A DNA stretch of 64,000 bases. It comes from JAYQKL01 sp049889535 (lineage in GTDB: Bacteria; Pseudomonadota; Alphaproteobacteria; RS24). The notes beneath the pieces are model-generated. The model searched no databases. It saw only the letters and a program-made list of their open reading frames with translations, and had not been told where the DNA came from. A program made the position numbers and the translations under genes. The DNA is taken from contig JBMHDF010000017.1 in NCBI GenBank assembly GCA_049889535.1, positions 1 through 64,000 of the forward strand, given 5' to 3'. This document shows, piece after piece, positions 8,162-16,697 of this stretch (positions within the stretch are counted from its first letter, which is position 1; each line of letters starts with the position of its first letter).

Positions 8162-9141
8162 TGGCGGTCTATACTCAAATAGAGCCTGCCGAGCTTGATC
8201 GCCTCTTATCTGAGTATGAAATAGGCAAAGCGGTAAGTCTGAAGGGCATCGCCGAAGGTGTTGAGAATTCCAACTATTTACTCAACACCGAAACTGGCAA
8301 ATATATTCTGACTATTTATGAAAAACGGGTTGACCCAAACGACCTGCCGTTTTTTCTTGATCTCAAAACCCATCTCGCTGCCGCTGGGTTAAATTGCCCC
8401 GTGCCAATAAAGCATAAAAAAGGTGGGTTTTTATCACAGGTAAAAAACCGGCCAGCCGCGATTATCAGTTTTTTAGAAGGCACCAGTATGCGCCGCCCTC
8501 AAGTCAGTCATTGCTTTAGTCTGGGCAAGGCAATGGCACAACTTCACCTTGCGGGTCTGGATTTTCAACAAACCCGCAGCAATAGTTTGAGCCTTGAGGC
8601 TTGGCAGGGTTTGTTTGAACAAAACCGCCATCAGGTTAATCAGGTGCATCCCAATATGGAAAGCTATATTTCAGAAGAACTCGCTTTCATAACTGAAAAC
8701 TGGCCGCGCAATTTGCCCACAGGCATTATCCACGCAGATTTGTTTATCGATAATGTATTTTTTCTTGATGATGAGGTGTCTGGCATTATCGATTTTTATT
8801 TTGCCTGTACAGACCAACTTGTTTATGACATTGCCATCACATTGAATGCTTGGTGTTTTGAAGCCGATGTGAATTTTAACATCACAAAAGCTAAAGCAAT
8901 TTTGGAAGGGTATCAGTCCGTGCGCCCGCTTTCCGAGTCTGAGATACAAGCCCTGCCTATTTTATCACGTGGCGCGGCTCTTCGATTCTTACTGACCCGC
9001 TTGCATGACTGGTTTAACCAAGACCCTGAAGCGCTGGTGCGGCCAAAAAACCCAACAGATTATTTGCGGCGCCTGAGGTTTCACAAAACCGCTACACGCC
9101 CGCAAGATTATGGCATCACATCAGGGGGCACCTCATCATGA
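8161..9141 (+). CDS. thrB: Homoserine kinase (aminoglycoside-phosphotransferase type)
   Basis: This enzyme phosphorylates homoserine in threonine biosynthesis. It is the kinase-fold type found in many Alphaproteobacteria and pseudomonads rather than the GHMP type of E. coli. The catalytic loop GIIHADLFIDNVFF and the metal-binding IIDFYFA motif of the APH fold are clear, and the N-terminus (KGIAEGVENSNYLL) is typical. At 326 residues it has normal length. It sits between ispH and rnhA with overlapping starts and stops, so the three form one translation-coupled unit. The threonine synthase gene is nearby at 11841-13259. Confidence 0.93.
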   Translation: MAVYTQIEPAELDRLLSEYEIGKAVSLKGIAEGVENSNYLLNTETGKYILTIYEKRVDPNDLPFFLDLKTHLAAAGLNCPVPIKHKKGGFLSQVKNRPAAIISFLEGTSMRRPQVSHCFSLGKAMAQLHLAGLDFQQTRSNSLSLEAWQGLFEQNRHQVNQVHPNMESYISEELAFITENWPRNLPTGIIHADLFIDNVFFLDDEVSGIIDFYFACTDQLVYDIAITLNAWCFEADVNFNITKAKAILEGYQSVRPLSESEIQALPILSRGAALRFLLTRLHDWFNQDPEALVRPKNPTDYLRRLRFHKTATRPQDYGITSGGTSS

Positions 9142-9572
9142 ACGAGATTACCATTTATACTGATGGCGCTTGCTCCGGCAATCCCGGGCCTGGTGGCTGG
9201 GGCGTGCTGATTATTGAAAATGGACAGGAAACAAGTTTTTGTGGGGGCGCGGCAGAAACCACAAATAATCGCATGGAAATGATGGCCGCAATTGAAGCCT
9301 TAAAACAAATTGAGCCTGGCACAAAGATTCGGCTGATAACAGACTCAAATTATCTCAAAGATGGCATCACAAGCTGGATTCATAATTGGAAGAAGCGCGG
9401 CTGGAAAACTGCTGCAAAGAAACCTGTGAAGAATGTCGATTTATGGCAAATGCTCGATGCTGAAAATAGCCGCCATAATGTGCAATGGGAGTGGATTAAA
9501 GGCCATGCCGGTCACGCAGGCAATGAACGTGCAGACGAATTGGCACGTGAAGGCATGGCTCAATATTTATAA
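9138..9572 (+). CDS. rnhA: Ribonuclease HI
   Basis: RNase HI degrades RNA in RNA-DNA hybrids. The catalytic carboxylates are D9 (YTDGACSGNPGPGGWG), E47 (NNRMEMMA), D69 (ITDSNYLK) and D133 (NERADELA), with the helper histidine at H123 or H126. The 144-residue length is typical. The ATG overlaps the thrB stop (ATGA). Nine bases separate it from the convergent peroxiredoxin gene. With rnhB nearby the window holds both RNase H types. Confidence 0.97.
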   Translation: MNEITIYTDGACSGNPGPGGWGVLIIENGQETSFCGGAAETTNNRMEMMAAIEALKQIEPGTKIRLITDSNYLKDGITSWIHNWKKRGWKTAAKKPVKNVDLWQMLDAENSRHNVQWEWIKGHAGHAGNERADELAREGMAQYL

Positions 9573-9581
9573 GCTGGTGTC

Positions 9582-10067
9582 TTAAAGCTGGCCCAACATG
9601 GTTTCAGCGCCTGAATCTTTGGCTTCACCCGGATTGGATTCAACATTTAAAACCTCAACAACCCCGTCACGCACAATCATTGAATAGCGTAAAGAACGCG
9701 TACCCATACCAAAGCCAGAACCATCCATTTCAAGCCCTATCGCGGCGGTGAACTCCCCATTGCCATCAGCCAGCATCATGACTTTGCCATCGGCATTTTG
9801 TTGCTTGCCCCATGCGTCCATGACAAATGCATCATTCACAGATAGGCAGATAATCGTATCCAAGCCTTTCTCGCGCAACGCTTCGGCTTGCTGAATAAAA
9901 CCTGGCAAATGTTGATTTGAACAGGTTGGCGTAAACGCACCTGGCAGAGCAAAAAGCCCAACATTTTTGCCGCTAAAAAGCGCTTCAGTTGTGATGGGCG
10001 CAGGGCCCGCATCGCTCATATGCATGAACGTAATTTCCGGTAATTTGTCACCTACTGAAATTGTCAT
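9582..10067 (-). CDS. Peroxiredoxin (Prx5 / AhpE-like redoxin)
   Basis: The protein reduces hydrogen peroxide and organic peroxides, probably with glutathione or glutaredoxin as electron donor. The active-site motif PGAFTPTCS places the peroxidatic cysteine at C49, and the SLRYSMIVRDGVV block near the C-terminus is characteristic of the Prx5 group. The only other cysteine (C73, in IICLS) is at a position not usually used for resolving, so it is probably one-cysteine type. The start has a good AGGAG Shine-Dalgarno. Length is 161 residues. Confidence 0.92.
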   Translation of the reverse strand: MTISVGDKLPEITFMHMSDAGPAPITTEALFSGKNVGLFALPGAFTPTCSNQHLPGFIQQAEALREKGLDTIICLSVNDAFVMDAWGKQQNADGKVMMLADGNGEFTAAIGLEMDGSGFGMGTRSLRYSMIVRDGVVEVLNVESNPGEAKDSGAETMLGQL

Positions 10068-10269
10068 CAGTTTCTCCTATTGAAATAATGGTCTTGTTAT
10101 AGAATAAGTTTCTTTTCAAAAAAACAAGCCCCATAAAGCATCAATCTGCAGGATTTGGGACAAAAAAGCCTGTATATTTAAATCCGGATACAACTTAGCA
10201 GTCTCATCATGCCTATTTTTTGTTTTTGCATTATTTCCAAACCCTCATTTTAGCGATAGGGTACAATTG

Positions 10270-10848
10270 ATGAATACTGCACAGAAAAAAACGCAAAGCC
10301 TTGCTGGTAAATTATTGCTGGCAACCCCGACGATTGGTGACACGCGCTTTAATCAAACTCTTATTTACCTTCATGAACATAATAACGAAGGCGCAATGGG
10401 CTTTGTCATTAATCAACAAGCCGAAGATATCGTACTCACTGATATTATCGAAAGCCTTGACCTGCCTGATGCTGAGCGCCCGACAAATGATCCCGTGTTT
10501 ATTGGCGGGCCGGTTGATACAGGGCGCGGTTTTGTTTTGCATGACAGCACCTATAAAAGCAGCTCTACTGTTTTTAATGCCAATGGGCAAATTGGGGTCA
10601 CCGCCACTTTAGATGTTCTTGAAGTGCTATGCTCACGCCACCCTATTGAAAATGCCATTATCTTATTGGGCTATTCGGGTTGGGCAGCAGGTCAGCTTGA
10701 ACAGGAATTAATTGAAAATGCCTGGCTGATTTGTGACTTTAATCTGGATTTGATTTTTGCCATTGCCCCTGAAAAGAAATATCAAGCAGGCATGAGCCTA
10801 ATGGGCATTGATCCGGGCATGCTTAGTTCCGATCAGGGGTCAGCTTAG
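10270..10848 (+). CDS. yqgE: YqgE/AlgH family protein (UPF0301)
   Basis: This is a conserved family of unclear biochemical role, linked to transcriptional regulation in Pseudomonas (AlgH). Family signatures are GKLLLATPTIGDTRFNQTLI near the N-terminus, GAMGFVINQ, FIGGPVDTGRGFVLH and the C-terminal LLGYSGWAAGQLE. Length is 192 residues, as usual. I use the ATG at 10270 rather than the preceding TTG; an AGGG lies upstream. The 3' end overlaps the convergent gene at 10823 by 26 bp. The 200-bp gap upstream shows no gene or convincing promoter. Confidence 0.94.
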   Translation: MNTAQKKTQSLAGKLLLATPTIGDTRFNQTLIYLHEHNNEGAMGFVINQQAEDIVLTDIIESLDLPDAERPTNDPVFIGGPVDTGRGFVLHDSTYKSSSTVFNANGQIGVTATLDVLEVLCSRHPIENAIILLGYSGWAAGQLEQELIENAWLICDFNLDLIFAIAPEKKYQAGMSLMGIDPGMLSSDQGSA

Positions 10849-11800
10849 AGCGGCCAGGAAACAGAAAATATAAATTACTTGCCAAACACAGCAATATAGC
10901 GGTCATGGCTAAGGCAAATTCAAGCCATTCCGTGCTGATGCTATCTAGAAAATCTGATTGAAAATATAAAGTGACCCAGCCTAGCACACATAAAAACAGC
11001 AAAATATCAATCGACAAAACCACTGTCCGCCAGTAACGCCGCTCCGTCCAAGGCAGGCGCAATAAGGCACGATGCGCGAACACGACATAGGCTAAACCAA
11101 CTAATAACAACAAACGTAGGAAAACAAGCCCATAGGTGAAATGGGTTGCCTCCCATCGTAAATATAAAATACCGCCTATTGATAGTGAAAAGAAGGCAGG
11201 CAATAAAAGCCGCCAGCGCTTTAGACGGTAGGCAGCTGGCACACATAAAAATCCAAATACAGCTAAAGATGAAAGCAGAATTTGACGAAAAACAGTTTGG
11301 TTTTGCTCAAATTTTTTGTGGTAATTTCTATCCCAAATCCAAAATTTGGCACGTGTTGGCGTTTCACCAATCAATAAAAACCGTTTCACTTCGCCTGGCA
11401 TAAGCGATATTGGCAAGCGGTTAGGGAATTGCCGCACAGAGGTTGTTTCCTGATCGTCAGAACTCACAAGCCGGTAAGGTGTGACGGGCGCATTTTCGCG
11501 ATAGCCCAAAACCGCCTGATGAAAAATATCACGCCCTGTAATGTGAAGGTCAAAAACAAGCGCAACATCACTGGTATTTTGAACGGCAAATTCGGTTTCA
11601 TTGGGTCGCAGGCGCACCATTGTGTCGCTGACATTCATCACCCGCAATTGATTGGAAACCAAAACAACATCAACACCGCTGGCCGCTTTGACAGGTAATG
11701 TAGCCAAAAAATAGGAAATCAATATGGCGCCAAAAGCCAAGTGAAACATAGCTATAAGCTGGCAAAAATTAAGTCTTTTGTATCCGTGAAGAGATTGCAT
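10823..11800 (-). CDS. Unknown membrane protein: periplasmic domain plus about six helices
   Basis: I do not recognise this 325-residue protein with confidence. It has an N-terminal hydrophobic signal-like segment ending near PVKAA, a soluble region of about 130 residues rich in beta-type sequence, then about six hydrophobic helices to the C-terminus. This order resembles 7TMR-DISM sensors that lack an output domain, but no family motif proves it. The ATG at 11800 is chosen over a TTG at 11839 since the signal segment follows it directly. It lies 40 bp downstream of thrC on the same strand and its 3' end overlaps the convergent yqgE, so it may be co-transcribed with thrC. Confidence 0.7.
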   Translation of the reverse strand: MQSLHGYKRLNFCQLIAMFHLAFGAILISYFLATLPVKAASGVDVVLVSNQLRVMNVSDTMVRLRPNETEFAVQNTSDVALVFDLHITGRDIFHQAVLGYRENAPVTPYRLVSSDDQETTSVRQFPNRLPISLMPGEVKRFLLIGETPTRAKFWIWDRNYHKKFEQNQTVFRQILLSSLAVFGFLCVPAAYRLKRWRLLLPAFFSLSIGGILYLRWEATHFTYGLVFLRLLLLVGLAYVVFAHRALLRLPWTERRYWRTVVLSIDILLFLCVLGWVTLYFQSDFLDSISTEWLEFALAMTAILLCLASNLYFLFPGRSKLTPDRN

Positions 11801-11840
11801 GAAACAATTTTGCCAAATCTCATCCAAAAGAGCGAGCAAA

Positions 11841-13259
11841 TTATGCTTTATTAATTGCGCGGGTTTTGGCGCGAATATAGTCTTGCACTTGCGCTAAATC
11901 ATTTGGCAAATCATCACTGCGCTCTGGTTGTGACATCATATCAATAACCCGCTGCGGGGCTGGCGCGGGCTGGCCACAGGCTTTTTCCACAGAAGCAGGA
12001 AATTTTGCTGGATGGGCCGTGGCCAATGTCACCATCGGAATCGCGCTATCAAGCTGAGACTGCCATGCCGCACCAACCCCAATAGCTGTATGCGGGTCCA
12101 AAATCATACCTGTATCATTTTGTACTTTGCGCATCACCTCAAATGTTTGCGATTCATCAATTCTGACAGCCTCAAATTGAGATTTGATTTTCTCTCGCAT
12201 GGTTTCTGAAAGTGTAAAACTTTTTTCAGTCGCGAGACGCGCCATCAGCGAACGCACCATATCGGAATCCCGCCCTGAAGCTTCATATAGTAAGCGCTCA
12301 AAATTACTCGAAACCTGAATATCCATTGACGGGCTGGCGGTTGCCACCACATCACCAATTTCATACACACCCGTCGCCAACACCCGTGCCAAAATATCAT
12401 TCACATTGGTGGCTATCATCAAGCTGGCAATAGGCAGTCCCATTTTAGCCGCTACATAGCCTGCAAAAATATCGCCAAAATTACCTGTTGGCACAGAAAA
12501 ACCAATGGGTTTTTGTGCGCCGACTAATTTTGCAGAAGCGGTAAAATAATAAACCGTCTGCGCCATCACCCGCGCCCAATTAATGGAATTCACGCCCGCC
12601 AAACCAACCTGTTGGCGGAACTCTTTGTCGTTAAACATAGACTTTACTAAAGCCTGACAATCATCAAATGTGCCATCAACCGCAACCGCATGCACATTGT
12701 CATCTTGCGGGGTGGTCATTTGTTTGCGCTGCACATCAGAAACCCGCCCTTGCGGATATAAAATGAACACATCAATCGCTTCGCGCCCTCGAAAAGCTTC
12801 AATCGCCGCCCCGCCCGTATCGCCAGAAGTCGCACCAACAATCGTGGCGCGTTGACCGCGTTTGGCCAAAGCATCATCCATAAGTCGTGCCAAAAGCTGC
12901 ATGGCCACATCTTTAAAAGCCAAAGTGGGGCCATGAAACAGTTCCAGCAAATAATGCGCGCGACCATTTTCTTCTTTCAATGGCACTAGCGGGGCAACCT
13001 CTGGCGCCTCAAAACAAGCATAGGCTTGCTGGATAATTTCTTGAAACCGACCCAAATCTGCATCTGCACCCAGAAACGGTGATAACACCTCAAAGGCCAC
13101 TTCAGCATAAGTTTTATCCGCAAAACCACGAATGGTCGCATCAGATAAACGCGGCCAAGTTTCAGGCACATAAAGACCGCCATCTGTCGCCAGTCCCGCC
13201 AGAAGCGTATCTTCAAAATTTAAGACGGGTGCCTGCCCGCGCGTGCTTACATATTTCAT
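11841..13259 (-). CDS. thrC: Threonine synthase
   Basis: ThrC converts O-phosphohomoserine to threonine with PLP. The PLP-binding lysine is at about residue 116 in FHGPTLAFKDVAMQ, and the phosphate loop (GATSGDTGGAAIEA) is clear. It is the long form (472 residues), usual in proteobacteria. The N-terminus (MKYVSTRGQAPVLNFEDTLL) is typical. The ATG at 13259 overlaps the surf1 stop (TGATG); a GTG three bases upstream is the alternative. With thrB it supplies the last two threonine steps, although the two genes lie on opposite strands here. Confidence 0.96.
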   Translation of the reverse strand: MKYVSTRGQAPVLNFEDTLLAGLATDGGLYVPETWPRLSDATIRGFADKTYAEVAFEVLSPFLGADADLGRFQEIIQQAYACFEAPEVAPLVPLKEENGRAHYLLELFHGPTLAFKDVAMQLLARLMDDALAKRGQRATIVGATSGDTGGAAIEAFRGREAIDVFILYPQGRVSDVQRKQMTTPQDDNVHAVAVDGTFDDCQALVKSMFNDKEFRQQVGLAGVNSINWARVMAQTVYYFTASAKLVGAQKPIGFSVPTGNFGDIFAGYVAAKMGLPIASLMIATNVNDILARVLATGVYEIGDVVATASPSMDIQVSSNFERLLYEASGRDSDMVRSLMARLATEKSFTLSETMREKIKSQFEAVRIDESQTFEVMRKVQNDTGMILDPHTAIGVGAAWQSQLDSAIPMVTLATAHPAKFPASVEKACGQPAPAPQRVIDMMSQPERSDDLPNDLAQVQDYIRAKTRAINKA

Positions 13260-13987
13260 CACAAATCATCATCTGGTTTTCTATGTTGAGGCAGGATGTG
13301 CCACAAAATGAAGATAACCACAAGTGTTAGTGCAAGACCATACCAAGTCATCGCATATTCTAAATGGCGATTGGAAAACTGAACACGCGTCTGGCCCGCA
13401 ATCGGCCCGCCTTCAAATCCGCTATCTGCGTCCAATTCAATAAAAAACGGTGCCACCTCAAGGCCTAAATAATCCGCCATTTGGTCAAGATCGCGTGAAA
13501 ACCATAAATTATTTTTTGTGTCATTTTCGGGCTCAAACATGCCGCGTTTGCTTGGCCAACGCATCAAGCCAGAAAGATTATGATGCCCTTCAAGCTGCCC
13601 CTTTATACGGGTTTTTGGGTCTTTTAAACGGTCCGGCACAAACCCACGATTGACCAGAATATAAGTGCCATCAAGCTGTTGAAGTGGCGTAATGACATGC
13701 ACCCCCGTCGCGCCGCGATAGGCGCCTGCATACCAATAAATCTCTTTTTCATAATTAAACTTGCCTGCAAACAGAACCCGCTTATACGCATCTTGCGCGG
13801 CGCTTAATTCTGGCCAGCGCCTTGCATTCGGTACCCATTCAGGCGGCGCGTCCAGACGCTCACTCACCCGCGCGATGAGAGCTTCTTTCCATGCCAAACG
13901 CTCCATTTGCCAATTGCCCAGCAGTATCAAAACAGCCAACACAAAAAGGCTCATCAGGCTTGCTATGATACGTGGTTTTCTCATCAT
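13259..13987 (-). CDS. surf1: SURF1 family cytochrome oxidase biogenesis protein
   Basis: SURF1 is an inner-membrane protein that assists heme a insertion into cytochrome c oxidase subunit I. The 242-residue product has the expected two terminal membrane helices (about residues 8-27 and 215-235) around a periplasmic domain with the signature blocks LGNWQMERLAWKEALI, ILVNRGFVP and EYAMTWYGLA. It follows the cox operon on the same strand but lies beyond a strong hairpin terminator, so it may have its own transcript or depend on read-through. Its stop overlaps the thrC start. Confidence 0.94.
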   Translation of the reverse strand: MMRKPRIIASLMSLFVLAVLILLGNWQMERLAWKEALIARVSERLDAPPEWVPNARRWPELSAAQDAYKRVLFAGKFNYEKEIYWYAGAYRGATGVHVITPLQQLDGTYILVNRGFVPDRLKDPKTRIKGQLEGHHNLSGLMRWPSKRGMFEPENDTKNNLWFSRDLDQMADYLGLEVAPFFIELDADSGFEGGPIAGQTRVQFSNRHLEYAMTWYGLALTLVVIFILWHILPQHRKPDDDL

Positions 13988-14014
13988 TTAGATATGCCAC
14001 TATTTTGAGAAAAA

Positions 14015-14048
14015 GAAAGAGGGACGCCCCGAAAGGCGTCCCTTTTTT
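14015..14048. terminator. Hairpin terminator after coxC, bidirectional in form
   Basis: A perfect 8-bp GC-rich stem (GGGACGCC / GGCGTCCC, arms 14021-14028 and 14035-14042) with a six-base loop is flanked by TTTTTT on the plus strand and by a TCTTTCTTTTTC tract on the minus strand. It ends the minus-strand cox transcript and separates coxC from surf1. Confidence 0.8.
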
Positions 14049-14090
14049 GTTGTGTGAATATCACGATAATGTTTCGCATCAGCTATAAGC

Positions 14091-14924
14091 TTAATGCGCG
14101 GCTGGTGCGCCAGCTCCCAACACATAAATAACCGCGAATAAAAACAGCCAAACGACATCAACAAAGTGCCAATACCAAGCCGCCGCTTCAAAGCCAAAAT
14201 GCTGCTTGGATGTGAAATCCCCGCCCAATGCACGTAATAAGCAAACCAGCAAGAAAATCGTACCCACTAAGACATGGAAACCATGAAAGCCTGTCGCCAT
14301 ATAGAAGGTTGCGCCATAAATATGGCCAGAAAAACCAAAAGCGGCATGAGTATATTCATAAACCTGTAAAACTGTGAACAATGCCCCAAGCAGGCAAGTC
14401 AGAATTAGACCCCATTTCAGACCTTGCCGGTCATCATGCTGCAAGGCGTGATGCGCCCATGTGACAGTTGTGCCACTGGTCAGCAAAATCAGTGTATTAA
14501 TAAACGGTAAATGCCAAGGGTCAAAAGTCTCAATGCCTTGTGGTGGCCACTGCCCGCCAGTTAATTCAGTCCGCAGCTCTTGCAAAGGATGGGCGGTCAT
14601 CAGGCTGGCATCAAAATATGCCCAAAACCAAGCTACAAAAAACATCACCTCAGAGGCAATAAACATCATCATGCCATACCGATGGTGAAGCTGGACAACA
14701 GGTGTGTGATCGCCTTGATTGGCCTCGCGTATCACATCGCGCCACCAAGCATACATCACATAAAGAACACCGACAAAACCAATGGTCATCACCCAATGCG
14801 TATAGTCATGCATAAACAGGACGGCACCAACGGCCAAAATAAAAACACTTACCGATGCGATAAACGGCCATGGGCTGGGGTCAACCAAATGGTAGTCATG
14901 ATTTTTTGCGTGTGCGTCAGCCAT
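14091..14924 (-). CDS. coxC: Cytochrome c oxidase subunit III
   Basis: Subunit III of the aa3-type terminal oxidase stabilises the catalytic core. The 277-residue product has seven predicted helices with family blocks HDYHLVDPSPWP at the N-terminus, FIASEVMFFVAWFWAYF, LLTSGTTVTWAHHAL and the C-terminal WYWHFVDVVWLFLF. The ATG at 14924 follows an AGGGA; an in-frame TTG two codons upstream is less likely. It is the last gene before the terminator in the coxB-coxA-cyoE-coxF-ctaG-coxC operon. Confidence 0.96.
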   Translation of the reverse strand: MADAHAKNHDYHLVDPSPWPFIASVSVFILAVGAVLFMHDYTHWVMTIGFVGVLYVMYAWWRDVIREANQGDHTPVVQLHHRYGMMMFIASEVMFFVAWFWAYFDASLMTAHPLQELRTELTGGQWPPQGIETFDPWHLPFINTLILLTSGTTVTWAHHALQHDDRQGLKWGLILTCLLGALFTVLQVYEYTHAAFGFSGHIYGATFYMATGFHGFHVLVGTIFLLVCLLRALGGDFTSKQHFGFEAAAWYWHFVDVVWLFLFAVIYVLGAGAPAAH

Positions 14925-14938
14925 ATTCAATCCCTTTT

Positions 14939-15535
14939 CTATCCTTTCGGGCTTAAAGTTTTTTCTGCAGACTTATTGTCTGCTGACTTTTCAGACCTGA
15001 AGAAAGTATATGACAAAGTGATGGTTTTGACATCATCCATTTCTTTGTCATTCACAATTTCCGGGTCAATAAAAAATGTGACGGGCATATCAACACTCTG
15101 CCCGGGTTCAAGTACTTGCTCTGTGAAGCAAAAACAATCAATTTTCGAAAAATAATAACCGGCTTTTTGCGGCGTCACATTATAGGTCGCGGTGCCTGTA
15201 ATGGTTTCATCTGTCAGGTTTTTAGCCTGATAAAAGGCTAAACCTGTCTCGCCAACTTTGAGCGCAACCTTTTCCGCTGGCGGGTTAAACGCCCACGGCA
15301 TTTTACGGTTTAAGCTTGCATCAAAGCGTATCTCAATCACACGATCCCCTATAGTCTGAGAAGCTTGTAGCGCCCGATTGGTGGTGCCACCAAAACCAGT
15401 AACACGGCAGAACAAGTCATAAAGCGGCACAGAGGCATAAGCCAACCCAATCATCATCACCACACCGCCAATGCAAGCAATAAGCGTGCGGCGTTGTTTA
15501 TTTTGTAAAATCTGAGGATTGGTTTCGTGGCTCAT
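14939..15535 (-). CDS. ctaG: Cytochrome c oxidase assembly protein CtaG/Cox11
   Basis: CtaG/Cox11 is a membrane-anchored copper chaperone that delivers copper to the CuB site of subunit I. The 198-residue protein has one N-terminal helix (about residues 17-37) and a periplasmic immunoglobulin-like domain with the copper motif KIDCFCFTEQ followed by MPVTFFIDPE. It sits between the coxF-like gene and coxC, the standard place. Confidence 0.95.
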   Translation of the reverse strand: MSHETNPQILQNKQRRTLIACIGGVVMMIGLAYASVPLYDLFCRVTGFGGTTNRALQASQTIGDRVIEIRFDASLNRKMPWAFNPPAEKVALKVGETGLAFYQAKNLTDETITGTATYNVTPQKAGYYFSKIDCFCFTEQVLEPGQSVDMPVTFFIDPEIVNDKEMDDVKTITLSYTFFRSEKSADNKSAEKTLSPKG

Positions 15536-15553
15536 CTTTTTGAAAAATCTCTC

Positions 15554-15736
15554 TTATAAAGGTCGGTTCACAATATTGGCACCAAGTCGAACAACTGTAA
15601 TGAGAAAAAACAGCACAACAAACGCACCCAATAAAAAGGCGGTCACGCGCGCGCGCCGGCGGCGGGTGGCCAGCAAGTCTTCGCTCCATGTACCAATTTC
15701 GGTGTTTTCATTTGTTTCTGTTTTTTTATCAGACAT
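15554..15736 (-). CDS. Small CoxF-like membrane protein
   Basis: A 60-residue protein with an acidic N-terminus, an arginine-rich stretch (ATRRRRARVTAF) and one hydrophobic helix. Short proteins of this form lie between cyoE and ctaG in many alphaproteobacterial cox operons and are called CoxF or CtaF-like. The role in oxidase assembly is inferred from position. Its ATG follows the cyoE stop by two bases, which supports a real translated gene. Confidence 0.75.
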   Translation of the reverse strand: MSDKKTETNENTEIGTWSEDLLATRRRRARVTAFLLGAFVVLFFLITVVRLGANIVNRPL

Positions 15737-15738
15737 GT

Positions 15739-16674
15739 TTAACCTTGTGTTGAACCTAAAAGTTGATCTGCTGGCAAACTGGCAAAAAGCAGAAATAAGT
15801 AAAAAATGGAATATACAAATAAACGCCGCGCAGGTTGGTCAAGCTGCGTTTTATCCGCAAGTAATAACCAAACCGCCAACACCAAAAAAATTGCATTTAA
15901 GCTCAGTGCGGTTAGGCCATAAAATAGCCCCGCATAGCCCATTGCATAGGGAAGAAAACTTACGCCGACGAGTACCAAGCTATATAAAACAATCTGCAAG
16001 CGGGTAGCCTCTATGCCTGCGGTCACAGGCAACATAGGCACATTAACCGCTTTATATTCGGCATTTTTTAACAGCGCCAATGCCCAAAAATGCGGCGGCG
16101 TCCAAAAAAAGATAATGGCAAAAAGGATAATTGAATAAAGACCAATGTCACCCGTCGCCACTGCCCAGCCAATCATTGGCGGAAATGCACCAGCCGCCCC
16201 ACCAATAACAATATTTTGAGCGGTGTTGCGCTTAAGCCAAATCGTATAAACAACAGCGTAAAAGAAAATGGTAAATGCCAGCAAACTCGCTGCTGTCCAG
16301 TTAATAAACACACCCAAACAAAAAACCGAAATACCCGCCAGCCATAACCCGAAAGCCAAAGCTGTTGATTGATCAATGCGCCCTGACGGAATAGGCCGCA
16401 ATGCTGTGCGCGTCATTTGGGCGTCAATATCAGCGTCATACCACATGTTTAATGCAGCAGAAGCACCCGCCCCAATGGCGATGAACAAAAGCCCTGCAAA
16501 AGCCATTACAGGATGCACACTCACTGGCGCGACAACCAAGCCAATAAAGGCTGTAAAAACAACCAAAGACATTACGCGCGGCTTTAACAGCTCAAAATAA
16601 TCTGCGGCAGAGCCGGCATCTGTCATAGATACCGGCTCTTGCGCCTTTTCATTTTGTCCCAAACTTTTGGTCAT
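15739..16674 (-). CDS. cyoE: Protoheme IX farnesyltransferase
   Basis: The enzyme (also ctaB/Cox10) converts protoheme to heme O, the precursor of the heme A of subunit I. It is a UbiA-superfamily membrane prenyltransferase. The first Asp-rich motif is NMWYDADIDAQMTRT followed by RPIPSG, and the second region is FFWTPPHFWALAL...VPMLPV. The 311-residue length and about nine helices are typical. It lies 23 bp downstream of coxA in the oxidase operon. Confidence 0.96.
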   Translation of the reverse strand: MTKSLGQNEKAQEPVSMTDAGSAADYFELLKPRVMSLVVFTAFIGLVVAPVSVHPVMAFAGLLFIAIGAGASAALNMWYDADIDAQMTRTALRPIPSGRIDQSTALAFGLWLAGISVFCLGVFINWTAASLLAFTIFFYAVVYTIWLKRNTAQNIVIGGAAGAFPPMIGWAVATGDIGLYSIILFAIIFFWTPPHFWALALLKNAEYKAVNVPMLPVTAGIEATRLQIVLYSLVLVGVSFLPYAMGYAGLFYGLTALSLNAIFLVLAVWLLLADKTQLDQPARRLFVYSIFYLFLLFASLPADQLLGSTQG

Positions 16675-16697
16675 TTGGTTTTTCCGTTCCAGACTGC

